Positions 1-13,100 of a stretch of 64,000 nucleotides of DNA are shown piece after piece (within the stretch, counting starts at the first letter, position 1; every line of letters starts with the position of its first letter). Below the pieces are notes generated by a model, which was not told the DNA's origin, ran no database searches, and worked only from the letters and a program-made list of their open reading frames with translations. Source of the DNA: Maylandia zebra (Eukaryota > Chordata > Actinopteri > Cichliformes > Cichlidae); NCBI RefSeq assembly GCF_041146795.1, contig NC_135174.1, positions 22,344,878 through 22,408,877 on the forward strand. Reading direction: 5' to 3'. A program made the position numbers and the translations under genes.

Positions 1-1167
1 TAATATTTTGCGGAGTGCGACACATAAGCCGATGTCTGATTAGTCTGCCTTCTGTCACAGCTCTAACACGTACTACTTCAGCCGTACCTTTCGCTGGAAG
101 GGGAATTTCCCAGGTCTGCTTCAGTGCTCGTGCTTTCATCTCCTTGATATGTGCTGTGGTTTTCCAGAGTAATCAGGTCACATCAACATTAGCAGGATGT
201 GGGGAAACTTTACAGAAGATAACGTAGTTTACTGACAGCTCTGCTAGAATGACTGGCTGCTTCATGAGTTACATTAGATAAAGGTGAGATAAGTGCTTAA
301 ATGAATGAGAACAGAGTATTGAAACCTGTGTTCGGTAGCTGGCGGCATGCTTTAGATTGAGGTCAAGTGGGACAGGGAGCACTGGAATTAAACCCATACA
401 AAAGTTCATTAAAAAAAAAAAAAGGTTATACAAGATAAAAGGCCGGCTGTGTTTAGTTTATTGCAGCTGTTTGGCAGGATGAGGTTACAGGTGACTGCAG
501 AGGCCACCATGTCCTGCATTAATGACTGTCTAGGTTGCATCAGGACACGTTAGTGTTTACACTACAGAAGAAATGCGGTCGAACAACCTCAGAAGGTGCT
601 TAGAGAAAACTAATCGGAACCATTCTCACTTCATTTTAAATCAAACTTATTCATTACAAATGAACAATAAAACAACTTCAGTAAAATAATGAACTCAAAC
701 AGGAGCAGAAGATTCTTTGCAAACTTTTATTGAGACAAAAACAATAAATTACAAGAAATGTGGATAAATAAATATTTGACTATTTCTGTTTTACCTTCCT
801 TTTCATGGACAGAAGATCAACAGTAGTAACAAAACGGGGCAGGGGGGAAATGTATGGCAACAAACTAAACGCTGCTCAGTCTCGACTGAGTCCTGAGCTG
901 AATCTTCGTCAGCTTCAGAAAAGTCAGAATCTCAGATTCTGCTGCTGTGCAGCTTTCACGAGGAGTCGTTTATTTTATCTCAAACTTTTCCGTCCAGAGG
1001 AGTGCACTATGAAGCAGACACATTTCAACACAACTAGTCTGCTACAGCTGTGATTAACTTTACTTATTTCTATTAATAGTATTACTGTTTATTTCCTTTG
1101 CCACTTCATCATATGAATTCTTATTTTATGAGGGTCAGGACTGCTGTCCTGCAGCGTGAATGTCTTG

Positions 1168-1235
1168 GGTTTTCTCCAGGTGTGCACGTTAGGTTAACAG
1201 GTGCCTGTAGATGTGACTGTGAGTGTAATTAGAAT
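1168..1235 (+). repeat. Fragment of a dispersed teleost repeat
   Basis: The stretch TCTCCAGGTGTGCACGTTAG followed by a TGCCTGTAGATGTGACTGTG segment resembles the longer copy at 37345-37570, where GTAGATGTGAATAATTGG occurs. This pattern is common in fish genomes; the class is not certain. Confidence 0.5.
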
Positions 1236-1569
1236 GGCGATGTGTATTTTTTATATGATGGTGAAGAACAATCACGTTTTCTATTTCTGTTATTCTTATT
1301 GGCATAATTTTAATATACTTACCAAGGGTCAATAGGTACTGTATTAACAATACTAAATACTAAAAAATATACTAATACTAAAAAAACAAAAACTCCTTAC
1401 AATGATTTAGGAGCGATCTGGTGACAGTCCATTTCCAGCTTGATGGTGGACCACACCACAGGACAGAAGTGATAACTTCTTGCTGGTTTCCAGATCAGAT
1501 TTACGTTTTGGATTTGCAGCTAGGAAAACTGCAGACCAATTAAGATCTGCAGAGACAAGCAGGAGCAAT

Positions 1570-1660
1570 GAAACGTATTGTTGGCATCGTTGATTTGAGC
1601 GCCTTGAAGCGACTGTTGTGATTTGCCGCTATGTAAATAAAATTGAATTGAATTTGATTG
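1570..1660 (+). repeat. LINE-like 3' terminal fragment
   Basis: GCGCCTTGAAGCGACTGTTG, a GATTTGCCGCTATGTAAAT segment and an AATTGAATTG tail resemble the 3' end of a very common fish non-LTR element. Longer internal pieces of what appears to be the same family are at 11225-11590, 14515-14650 and 53590-53960. Confidence 0.6.
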
Positions 1661-2309
1661 AAGTCACTGTAAACACACAGCTGTTTTTGAGCAGGTTTTC
1701 CTGTACTGCCTTATGTGTTGTTAGTTTGTCACTGGGCTGCTTTTTGCTGTTGATTTTAAACCAAAACTCTGAACAACAACAACAAAACAACTTCAGGCTT
1801 GCTACCTCGCTAACTCATTAACCTCGCTTCGTAGTTCACTCCTCTGGAGACGTGAACTGACAACATTTCCCGCGCTCTCTCTGTTTTCAGCAGCTGTAGG
1901 GACTTGCTGTACTCAAGCAGACCAAACACTGATTGTGCGAAAAGGCTCAGAGGTCATTCAAATGCTTGTCAACAGTCCTTACAGCAGGTTTCAAGATGAG
2001 CGGGAGAGCTAACCGGAGGGCACCGCAGCATCGTTACAGTACTGCAGCAGCAGGACTCTAAAAAGGTGACGTTTCAGCAAACAAAAGAGCGGTCTCTGTC
2101 TGAATAACATTAGCTGCAGATGGGAAATAAAGTGTCGGCAGGAGGTCAGACCTGTAAAGAAGGGAGCGCTGGTTCTGAAGGTGTGTCTGTTGAAAAGGGG
2201 ACAAAAGACAAGCCGCTTTAAGAGGTGAATCCTCCGCCAGGTTCAGGTCTGCAGCGGGAATGTCAGGTCCACCTGAAACAGGCCTGCGGTTGTTTTATCC
2301 TCAGCAGCT

Positions 2310-2388
2310 CTACAGCCCCTTCAGGGAGGAGACTTTCTTCTTCCGAGCAGCTAACATCTCATAGAACGGGTCTTTGCTGATGGCAGCC
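2310..2388 (-). CDS. cyth1: cyth1 coding exon 13 (C-terminus and stop)
   Basis: It encodes [18 protein letters not shown] then VSSLKGL and a TAG stop at 2310-2312. The basic RKKK segment supports membrane binding in this family. Confidence 0.96.
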
Positions 2389-5300
2389 CTGCAGAGAGAA
2401 GGACAGCAGTTCCACTTTTTCTTCATCGTCATCATTAGTTTGACCCTCTGCAGGGAGAGAAAACAAAACTGAAACTCACTTGATGCTTTTGATCCATTCG
2501 TCCTTCTCCTCCACAGTTGGGGCGGAGATTCTGTAGAAAGTGTGGTTTCCCTCGACGACGCGGCCGTCTGCCTCCGTCTTGCAGGCCTTGATCACCTGAT
2601 CTTTGTGGTTGGGGATGAACAGCTCGAAGCAGTTCTGAGAGAGATCATGGTTGAGGCAGGAAGGCGAGTAAACAAGTTACATGTGTGATCGGTTGTTTTC
2701 GCTGTACTGAACGTGTTCAATGCTGTAATAAAAACTTTATATAAACTTTATATAAACTGTTGATCCATCAGCAGGTTGAGGGTGGACGGTCACGTGTTCA
2801 TTGTTCATTTGCTGGAGTTATCGTTGGGTACGTTGTGGTTTTTTTTAAATGCTTTTTCAGGCTTGCACCTGTGTAGTATATGTACTTTTTTTTAAAACCC
2901 TATTTTTGGATAAAGTCATCAAATATTTGAAGCCAATGGAAAAAGTGGCTAAATCTCTGGCTCCTCCAGGTACGACTTTAGGCTTCCTCCAAAATTAAAA
3001 ACTTGACGACCACAAGAGCGACCCCACAGCTTGTGAGCAGATGCACGTATGTTACCATTTTGAAACTCCTACGTGACATCGGTCTTGATTTACTGTGTTC
3101 ACAAGATTTTTATAGAACTTGGCCTCTGACCTTGAGGTCGAGGTCACTCAGATTGAAGCTCGTCCTAACTTTTTATTAGATGCACGGTATGAATTTCAAA
3201 ATCCCATGTTGCCTCGTTCTCAAGTTGTCACATTCACAAACTTGGTTGTCCATGCTGAAGATTATAACCTTTAGTTTTTAATTATGCGTCCATAAAAATC
3301 CTGGGAGTAACTAAGGAAAACATGCAAAATAAGGACTAGTATCACAAGAAAATCAAAGTCATCATTACTTTGGAGACATGGTTACACGGTTTATTTTTGC
3401 TTTGCTTTTTGAAATCCTTTGTAAGCTGCTTTCAGCAGCTCCCTTATTAACAGAGGGTCGCCACAGCGGTTAGCTCTGCATGTTTGATTTGGCAGATTTA
3501 TGTGGGATGCTGTTCCTGACGCAAACCCAAAGAGATTTGTGTCCCCTCCTGTTTTTGCCATCTTTTTCTGATCTCTGAGACTTTGATCTCTTCAATCACA
3601 GGACAAAAACAAAGAGAGCAGCGGTTTACCGGCTTCTTTGAGTCCTCGACTTCTCTGATGCTTAGATTTTCCAGTGGAATAATCCCTCTGGGTTCTTTGT
3701 CCTTTTAAACAGCAGAAAGAAAAAAAATAGTTCAGGCTGGCCACAGTTACATCCAGTAATCATTTATTTTCACAGTGAAACAAGAAGTACTCACAGTGGT
3801 GTATTCAAAGTAGTAGAGACAGTTATCAGTGAGAATAAACCAGCGCCGCTTCCAGGTCTTCACTCTTCCACCTGAGGATGGATTAAAGGTGAGTTATGAC
3901 ATCGGTAAACTGAATGCTGATGTTGACGGCGACACTCTGAAGCACACTGATGACACAATTCAGCAGGTTAAGTAAAGCCTACTGACTGCAACAGCTGAGG
4001 TTAAAACGTGAGTCAGTGGGCAGTTCAAGGAGTCCAGCAGTTAGAGGCAGATGTGAAGCGCTAATACCTTCACATCAGGACATGATAGCGAAAAGCAGCA
4101 GGTGAACCGGATGTAAAAACTAATTATCACAGTAAAACTGTGATGGGTAGGTGAATGCACACAGCCAGTGGCAGGAAAGAAATGACGGGGTGGTGGGCAG
4201 GGGCAGCTCAGAAAGCAAAGCGGTGCATTAAAGCTGGCGAGTGTGAGGATACATACCTCCTGAAGTCAAAACCATGAAACACAAACAGACAAGAAGAGCG
4301 TCAACAGGAGAGTAAAACATTTCACTCAACTTTGATTAATGTTTCAATAAAAAGATCTCTCATCGTCTCGTTAAAGCCGCTGTTACATATCTGGTCCACT
4401 AGAGGGACGACCTGTTTGTAGAAACTGAACATACCGAGTTTGAGCAACCACCCTTCTCTGTCGGGGTTGAAGAAGGTGTGTGTGAGGTCATTCCCATCAT
4501 CCTCTGGGATCTTAAAAGGTTCGTTCTTGATGCTGTCGTACAGGTTCTGCATAGATGGTGACATCATTTAGATCATGCGGGTAGCTACTATTTATCCTTA
4601 CCTTTATCTTAACTTCTACTTATTTACAACACAAACATTTATCAGCAAATTTCAACTCTGGGGTTATGATTTATCAAAATAAACTTAAGTAAAAACAACA
4701 AATACACTCAGAGAATACAACAGAATAATGTGTTGGCTACTTCAGCTATGAAATAAATAGAAATGGTGTTTACACGGGTGAAACTGTTGCATAATAACTT
4801 ATTTAAAAAAACTCAAACACAGGAACATTTTCAAAGTGTATCACTTATACATTTTAGACATGTTCACTTGAGCCTTTGCCAGGAATTTCAAAAAGCTGAA
4901 ACCACAAGCTGAACCCCCACTTTACTCCTTTAAAAAAGCAGTTTCTTGGTAAATAATTTTTAGTCATTGAGACACCCATTTATGATTAACAGCCTGAGAT
5001 GTTTTAAAAATAATTGGAATTGAGCTTTTCTGCATTATTTGTTGGAATGTGTTGTAATGAGGGACTTTTACGTGCTGTCTGGACCCTTCAGTTTGAATAC
5101 ACTGACATTTTTGAGAAACCTTCTTCTCGTCTCTACCACAGAACAGAAAAATGAAGCATCTCTAGCTCATTCTTCGTTTGTGGTTTCTGCTCAGACTTTT
5201 GGCTCCATTTGTGGTTGAACGTAAGGTGCTAATGTTACACTAATCAGGAATGTAACTTCAATATGACGCTTGGCTTGCAAAACCACAAGGTCACAAACAA

Positions 5301-7080
5301 CAGCTGCAAGTACCTATTATCATATCATATCATGTGTCACGGTTATAATCATAACAATCACAGCTACAGTCATCGGACAGCCGGTGCTTTCCAAGTTGTT
5401 TAAATGTCCACCAGAAACTCCACAGCGCATTCATATTTCCACACACATGGACCATCAGATGTGCTGTTCTGTCTGAATTCACAGGGCCTGAACACATAGT
5501 GAGTATATCACACAGGGTGCTGTGGACTTCCTGAACTTCACTCACCCTGAGCAGGTCCTCCGGTAGGTCTCCTCCATCATTGATTCCTCTGTTCATTGCT
5601 GTGAATTTCTGAACAGAGGGTTTGTCCTTCACGTTGGGGTTGTGTAGACTGGTGTTCAACATGATCACGGCGAACGACAACACGTAACAGGTATCTGCAA
5701 ACAGACACAGTGTGTGTTTGTATGTTTTCCGAGTCAGGCTGTTAGAAAGACCACAGTGAGTTTAAACGATTAACTGAAAACCACTGAGGTGCTGCTATAC
5801 CTTTGTGTAGAGTGTTAGTTAAAAGAAATTACATTCCCAGACAACTACAGTCATAGTTGGTTGTATGTATTTGTTCACTATCAGGTCCATCCAGTGCAGA
5901 CATAGAACACAGTGTGCTAATTATCAAATAACACCTTACGTACAAACCGCATGCTATACTTTTCCAAAAACCTGTGTGCTCTGTCCAGTAAGCAGCACAA
6001 CCTTCACCTATTTGCACATTCCTCATATTACCCATGTCAGGAAGCAGAAGGGAAGATCCTCGTGTCTGCAAGTCAAAATATCTTTGAACAAGATGGTGAG
6101 CTACAAATTTCCCCCAGTGCATCAGTATGAGACTTTGTGTGTGATGTGTAAAAACTGTGTGGTGAGTAGGTGAATGTGGCTGAGTGCTCACTAAGAGTAA
6201 GAAACAAAGAACTCTAGAAGTTCCTGAGCTAAAGAGAAGCGAAGATAAGTTAACAACAAACAAAAAACAAACAAACAGGTAAATCTTTATATTAAAGTTA
6301 GTTTAATATGCAGGTCCTGGCCTAAAACGATGACATTAAAATTATTGTAACTTTTGCTTTGCTTCGTATTTTAGTTATGTTTCTGTGAGTATTAGATAAT
6401 ACATTTAGATCAACTCGGTCGTTTAAAATGTGCTGAATAAATAAAGGTGACTTGATTTAAACGAAAAACGGAAATGCGCATTAAACTAAATATAAATCAT
6501 TACTGGTGTGTTTTCCTGCTCAGTGGAAAATTGTAGAGCCCTACATACAGTGTGTGAATGGAATAAATGCTGTAAAAATGAAAAAAAGATGGAAGAAAAA
6601 TGGTTTTATTATTGAACAACTTCTTTATTTTCACTCTGTAATATGTAAAAACTGTGACCATAAACCGTTTTTTCCTCACGTACCGATGCTCTGAAACACT
6701 CCGGGGTTGCAGTGACAGTATCGCCGAGCAAACGCCTCCATCATGCGGTCGATTTTCTGGGCCTCGCCGGGCAGCCTAAAGCTCCACAGAAACTGCCTGA
6801 GAGCCTGAACCAGGTTCAAGTCTGTGAACTCGTGAAGCTCCAGGAAGGCGTGCAGGACCTTGATGTTGAATTCATCTCTGCACGACACACGAAATCCCAC
6901 ACACAAACACACACCCACGTGTGCACGCACACAGGAGTAAACAGAAGAGAAACTGTGTCAGCTCTGTTCAACTCAAGAGAATCAAATTAAAGGATGCTCT
7001 TGTTGAACTGCTTATGCACCAAAATCTATATCCAGTATACAGCACAATTTCTCCTGTAACACACAGAAGATGTGGTGGTA

Positions 7081-7133
<53 letters not shown>

Positions 7134-10100
7134 CTGTTTCTTTTTTAAACTGGCCTTTTATTACTTATAAGGAATAAACTTTTTAAAGAGGAGTGAAGAA
7201 TAAAATGTGAGATGGTCTGAACTCCTGCTATTGTCCATGTAGGCTCAAGACTGTCCTTTTTTGATAGCACATGTCAAAACTGTCTACTGGAAAGGACATC
7301 ATTAATACTGCTTACCTCTCGCCCAGATAGTCCCCGATGGCGGTTTTGTTAAGCCCCTCCCCCTTATACAGAAACTGGGCAATGTCTTCACTGGTGTTTT
7401 TCAGCAGCGAACAGTCGATCAAGAAGCGAATGCCCTGAGGAAGAAAATCAAAACACACACCCCAGAACGAACATCACACACTGAATGAAAACAAGCAGTT
7501 CAGAGAAGTTTGTAGTTCATTTTAGTAATTTTGTATGGGGGAGTTTTGGTTGTTTTTTTTCTTCTTTCTACCCATTCAAGACCAATAATCCATAAAATAT
7601 CTCCTTTTAGAAAAACACCTGTTACAGTATCACCTGGTTGTTCAGGGGTAGCGTCAAACTGTGGGTGCGAACAACCAGGAGTAAAAAAAGTACACAGAGT
7701 ACATGGCTTTAATAAAAACAAACAAACAAACAAACAAACAAACAAACAAACAAACAAACAAACAACCAAAACAGAGTCAGGGTGTCAAATTTAAAGACCA
7801 ATCACACTAATGGTGTTTCAGGAAAAGGCTGGAGTTACATTTTAATACATGATGCAAATGCAAAAAACAAGGTTTGTGTATTTTATATCCTTGTCAGCTG
7901 AAAGAGGACACTTTTCCTAAACTAAACTAAAACAGACTGATAATCAGTTGCTGAACTCACATGAAAGAAGAAAGCACTGCTGCATAAATGTATTTACCTT
8001 CGCAGGATCCATGTTGAACTTTTTTCGGCCCATGGCCATCTGTCTATTCCTTTGCATGTTTTTCCTAAAATAACATTTTAAAAAACATAAACCATTAGTG
8101 TGTAAATCATATTTATTCATCACCAGTGAATTTAAATTTTCAATGCCAGCCCAGCTCTCTGTTACAACAGCCTGGCTTTTATCACCTAGAATGGAAAATA
8201 TTGGATGGATTTTTTTTTTTGTTTTCTTAGTCAAAGGAAATGTCTGTTAGACCTGCCTGCGTAGCACCGATGTTCTAAAAACAACCTCAGTAACAGTCAT
8301 GCTGCCCATGTTGTGCAGAAAGTTATTTCAGCATATATGCAAGTTCACTTCCCGCCTGGGGGCGTCTGTATTCAGTAACGGTCGTAAGCTAGACTCCCCA
8401 TGCTAGGGACCTATGGGATCTTCGATATCGAATATCTTCGATATTGATGCCGAAACATCTAGTAGTTCAGAGTTCCAACATTCGGAAGAAGGGACTGCTC
8501 TCATAGCTAGAGACTGACGAGGTACAACATACATGCTACAGCAAGGGGGAGCCAGGACGACAGGTCAGGGGGGAGATATCATCATCTCCATATGAGATTG
8601 GCCCCAAGTGTGATAGAAATTGAGTGTGACAGGAACTGACCTGAAAGACAGGATCATGGTGAAGCTTAAAACCCAGATCCTCCATGAGAGTACATGAAGT
8701 ACTCTCAGATACAAGATCAAGGGAGGTGCCTAAGCCTTGCTCTTGGAAACTGCCAAGCAAAAACTCACAGCCTTGTGGTCTGCGTCTGGCAGTAGAAAAG
8801 AACAAAATGAACATTGCAGACATCGAGGACAGCTACAAGTACCTGGGGATCCCAGGCAAATGGGAACTACTAAGAGGCTGCTAGGAAAGCTGCAACTACT
8901 TGCAGAAGGTCCTGAGGAGTCAGCTCAACGGTAAGATCAGGTGATGCCCTGCCCATGACCCTGCGGCACTAATCATGGCAGTACAGGAACAAGCTCTGAG
9001 CACAAGATCCATAAAGGCTGGGGTCTATCACACCAGGCAAGACCCCAGGTACAGGCTGTGTAAAGACGCCCCTGAGACAATGCAGCACATAACAGCAGGG
9101 TGGAAGATGCTAGCAGGCAGGGCATACATGGAACACCATAACCAAGTAGCTGGCATAGATCCTGTGGGACTTCCAGATACAGACAGACAAAATGGTGGTG
9201 GCTAACCAACTAGGCATAGTGGTGGTAGACAAACAGAAGAAGACGGCCATAGTGACAGATGTAGCGATACTGAATGACAGCAACATCAGGAAGAAGGAAC
9301 ACGAGAAGCTGGAGAAGTATCCAGGGCTCAAAGAAGAGCTGGTAAAGATGTATAGGGTGAAGGTAACAGTGGTCCCAGTAGTACTCGGAGCACTAGGTGC
9401 AGTGGCTCCCAAGCTAGGCGAGTGGCTCCGGCAGATCCCAGGAACAATATCCAAGATCTCTGTCCAGAAGAGTGCAGTCCTAGGAACAGCTAAGATACTG
9501 CGCAGGAGCCTCAAGCTCCCAGACCTCTGGTAGAGGACCTGACAAGCTTGAAGGATAAAGGATGAGAGGGGAATTATATGATAAATATAGAAAAGAAAGA
9601 CATTTTCCAAACATAACTGCCAGTGTTGTCATGTTTCTTTGTGAAATAAAGCCAAACTTCAGGATGTTCTTCCACCATGATTTCTTTATCTTCTAAGTTT
9701 CTAGTGGTCCAGACAAATCCTCTTTATGTTATTGTTATGCAATATGCAGCTCTCAATAAACATGTCAAACTATTTTGACAACAGTTGACTGAAACCAGTT
9801 TGTGATTCATATCCTTAGTGAATATCTGCCTTGAATGTCAAAATAAGCAGTCTGAAGACTTTTCATGTCCCACTGGCAACCTTAATTGGGCTTATATTCT
9901 GCTAATTATCTGATGGATTAATCAATAATCCCATAAGGCAGTGCTCTAATGGTTGGACAGATTTTTTTGGTCTTTTCTCTGACTAGAAATCCTCCAAAAC
10001 AAAGGCTGAGGAGAGTGCTGCTGCCTACGCACAAGCACAGAAATGGTAGTTGAGAGATAGTTTACCTCTCTTCAGTCAGGCCCAGGTTTTCAATCTCGCT

Positions 10101-13100
10101 GGTCACCTCTGCTATCTCATCCTTCAGCCTCTGAGTGCAGACAGAAAGAGAAGGGAAAGAAGTGATGAAACAGAAGGGGGAAGGAGAAGGGATCATTATT
10201 TTGATTGTTTTTTTTGAGTACAGAAGCTGAAGGGAAACAGCAGCAGACATCTACATGTGCCATTTGTGTGATATCTAACCCTTCAGAGGAGCCCTCTGGA
10301 GATGCTTTGATCTTGCTGTCACAATGAATTACACATGGTGGTCTGTTCCACCTACATCTCACTGACCAACATCCATACAAGCACTTCCCACTAAAGAGAT
10401 GACCCACTAAAACCCCTAAAAATGCAGATATGACTCACACACTTGCAGACAGACTCATCATTTTTCTCTGCTGGGTTACATGCAACAGCCACCCTTTAAA
10501 AGAAACCTCTCTGGGATCTGTAACACCTGTTCCGGGGTCAGAGCCTACAACCCCTCCTGTCCCCTCTTTCCCCCTTCATACCACTCCCCTCCCCGCTGCT
10601 GACCCAAATTTACCAGACTATACCCCCACACCCAATGTCAACATTGGTGGGGAGACAGGAATACGCAGGATCAAAGACTTTTGATTGCCAATGGTCCTGA
10701 GAAGAGAAAGAAATAAAGACACAATAATAACAACAAAAGGCTAAGATAATTACAGAAAATGGACAGAAGCAGATGAATCGGTTCTTAGACATATGAGGTT
10801 GTGAAAACAAGGCTACATCACCATCAGCTAAGGTAAATAAGAACTGTGTCCTCTGTCTCCACTACTGGAATATTTCATGGCTCATTACCCATCAGGCCCT
10901 GAGGGAAAGACAGGGCGGGGCTTAGTGAAGAGAGACGCTAAACGAGTCGACCTTGATAATAAACTCCATCCATCAGTTTACACAGTGCTGTTGCCTGGAG
11001 GCTGTGTGTTTGAGTGTTTCTTTGTGTGTGTTGTGGATGCCCACCACACTGACAGCTCTCTGCTATAGATCAGGCTCAAAATATTTTTTTGGCTTACCTT
11101 ATTAAATATCAGTTTAAAAGAAAATGGGCCTAATGTCACTTTTGTTTGAGTCATCTCTTGCTGCTGATATCATTCAGCAACTACCAGCAGATACATTTCT
11201 CATTCTTCTGTGTGCTTGAGCAGGCCTCATCAAAAACCTTAAAGTATCAAATTCTTCCAGCGGATCACTTCCCTCTCAAAAGTAGAATGGGAGGGCTGAG
11301 CCCTCAGCAACCAGGTCCCAGATTGGGTTAAGAACAGAGACACACTTGCTTGGGTTCATTTTCAGATTTGGCTTTTTGATAAAGACATGAGATATGCAAA
11401 GTGGTTAGGGTTGGTTCAGCTGACCCTGAACCATCTTTTGGTTAGGCTGCTGGAGGCGCAGGCTCTAGGGGGACATCCCATGATGTACTGGGAATTTCTT
11501 GACTTCTTTTCACATCCCACGTGTTTATATATTTCAGAACTGTGTATACAGTTTGCATTAATGTCCTTGTCTCTCATCCCTCAAAGTCTTCGTTAAAAAA
11601 TATGTTGCTAATTTTTATAAATGAGTAAACAGACAATAAAGCAGGGCATGGTTTCTCAGTCCAATCAAAACTCTATATGTCTGGTTTGAAAAGATGGTGA
11701 TCGTCAAAATGCTCAGACTTCCAAATGGAACTACACAAATAGGGATGGGTATTGATAAGATTTTAACGATTCCGATTCCATTTTCGATTCTGTTTAACGA
11801 TTCGATTCTTTATCGATTCTCTTATCGATTCTTTTTTTTTTTTAAAAAAAGGAGAACACTAAGGTCGATTAGCTCAGAGTTTTGTTTTATATCTTCTCTT
11901 TGAACAAGATAGAAATTTAGGAGTAACATGGCCTTACAAACCCAACAGTGAGATCTTGAGAGATCCAGCCTACGGCTCTTCAATGGGGTGTCACAGGGTC
12001 CCCAGGAAAAAAAATTGTAAATGTAAAATAATAAAATAAATATTCTTGTGAGACATATCACATATTGACGGGGTCGGGTTATGTTAAAAAGTATAAATTG
12101 TTATACTTTGTTCATTGGTTCAAAGGTACCCCACACTTCTTTTTTTTGTTTGCTTGTTTGTTCTGGTGTATTTTTCATTTGAACTGTTACTCTGCCAGAG
12201 TACTCATATTTACAAGATGGCATTGAACGCCCCATTGGTGTATCAGGAAAACTATTTTGTACGTATGTTCCTTGAAGGGGATTGAAGTCGTTCTTTTTTC
12301 CACCGCAGCGAAGGGCTAGGAGTAGGAGAGGAGCTGCTGTATGTTTTTGTTATCGAATCGATCTGATTGTGAAATAAAGCATATGCAGTGAGAAAGCAAC
12401 TCCAGGAGTCATCCCTGCCTTAAAGCTGCAACATTCTTCTGTAGCAATAACAAAGTATAACATAAATTGTTCTGTGGCAATTACACAAGAATATCCAGTA
12501 ATGTCCCTGCCCACAATTAAACACATTCACTTACCAAAAATCGGGGGCATCTGCTGTGGCAAATGGGTGCAAGCCTTTGACCACAAACTTAGACACTGCT
12601 CGGTGACATTCGTCTATCCTGGCCTGAAAGGAGACGCTACCGGTAGACTGCAGCGAGAACTACCAGCGAGCGCCAGCCAGACTCTGTCTGTCTCTCTCAT
12701 CATGGTCACCTACATGTACAGTAATGGCCTTGGTCTTGTAATAAGGCAGATTGCGCTAACATAATATGCACTGTTAGTTGATTATTTACCTGCCGCATTA
12801 ACGGGAGAGGACGTGCAAACGTTAGCACTGCTGCTGGGTTGAGAGTCACGAGTCCGGAGCGGAATTAAAAACGCGTGTCATCGCGTGTTTTGTGAGCAAA
12901 TGCTTTTGCATATTCGTAGTGTTTCCTCCCTTAAATGAAATATCTACTTTGCAAGTTGCCCTGTTGTCATCGGTTCTCATAAAGTATAATCAAACTTTTG
13001 AGCGTTTGAGCCGCTTAGGCGCCATGTTTCCTGCCAGGTAAATGACGCTCCGCAACGTGGTGACGTCATTCGGGGCGACTGGAATCGATAAGGGAATCGT

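Larger units (their letters stand above)
1..2309 (-). other. cyth1 3' UTR and downstream flank
   Basis: No gene could be assigned here. It follows the cyth1 stop, and minus-strand AATAAA hexamers occur at 969-974 and 726-731, so the 3' UTR could be 1.3-1.6 kb long; the true cleavage site is not visible. Fragments of dispersed repeats lie at about 1168-1235 and 1570-1660. A minus-strand frame is open from 172 to the window edge (see findings). Confidence 0.5.

Noticed and set aside
5829..6263. Minus-strand 144-codon frame in a cyth1 intron
   Set aside because: It lies between cyth1 exons 6 and 7, has repeated THHT-type low-complexity sequence and matches no family I know; treated as chance.
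7500..7794. Frames with LFVC or TNKQ repeats
   Set aside because: Translations of the AAAC microsatellite on both strands.
8973..9610. Minus-strand frames opposite the LINE relic
   Set aside because: They are antisense shadows of the reverse-transcriptase frames.
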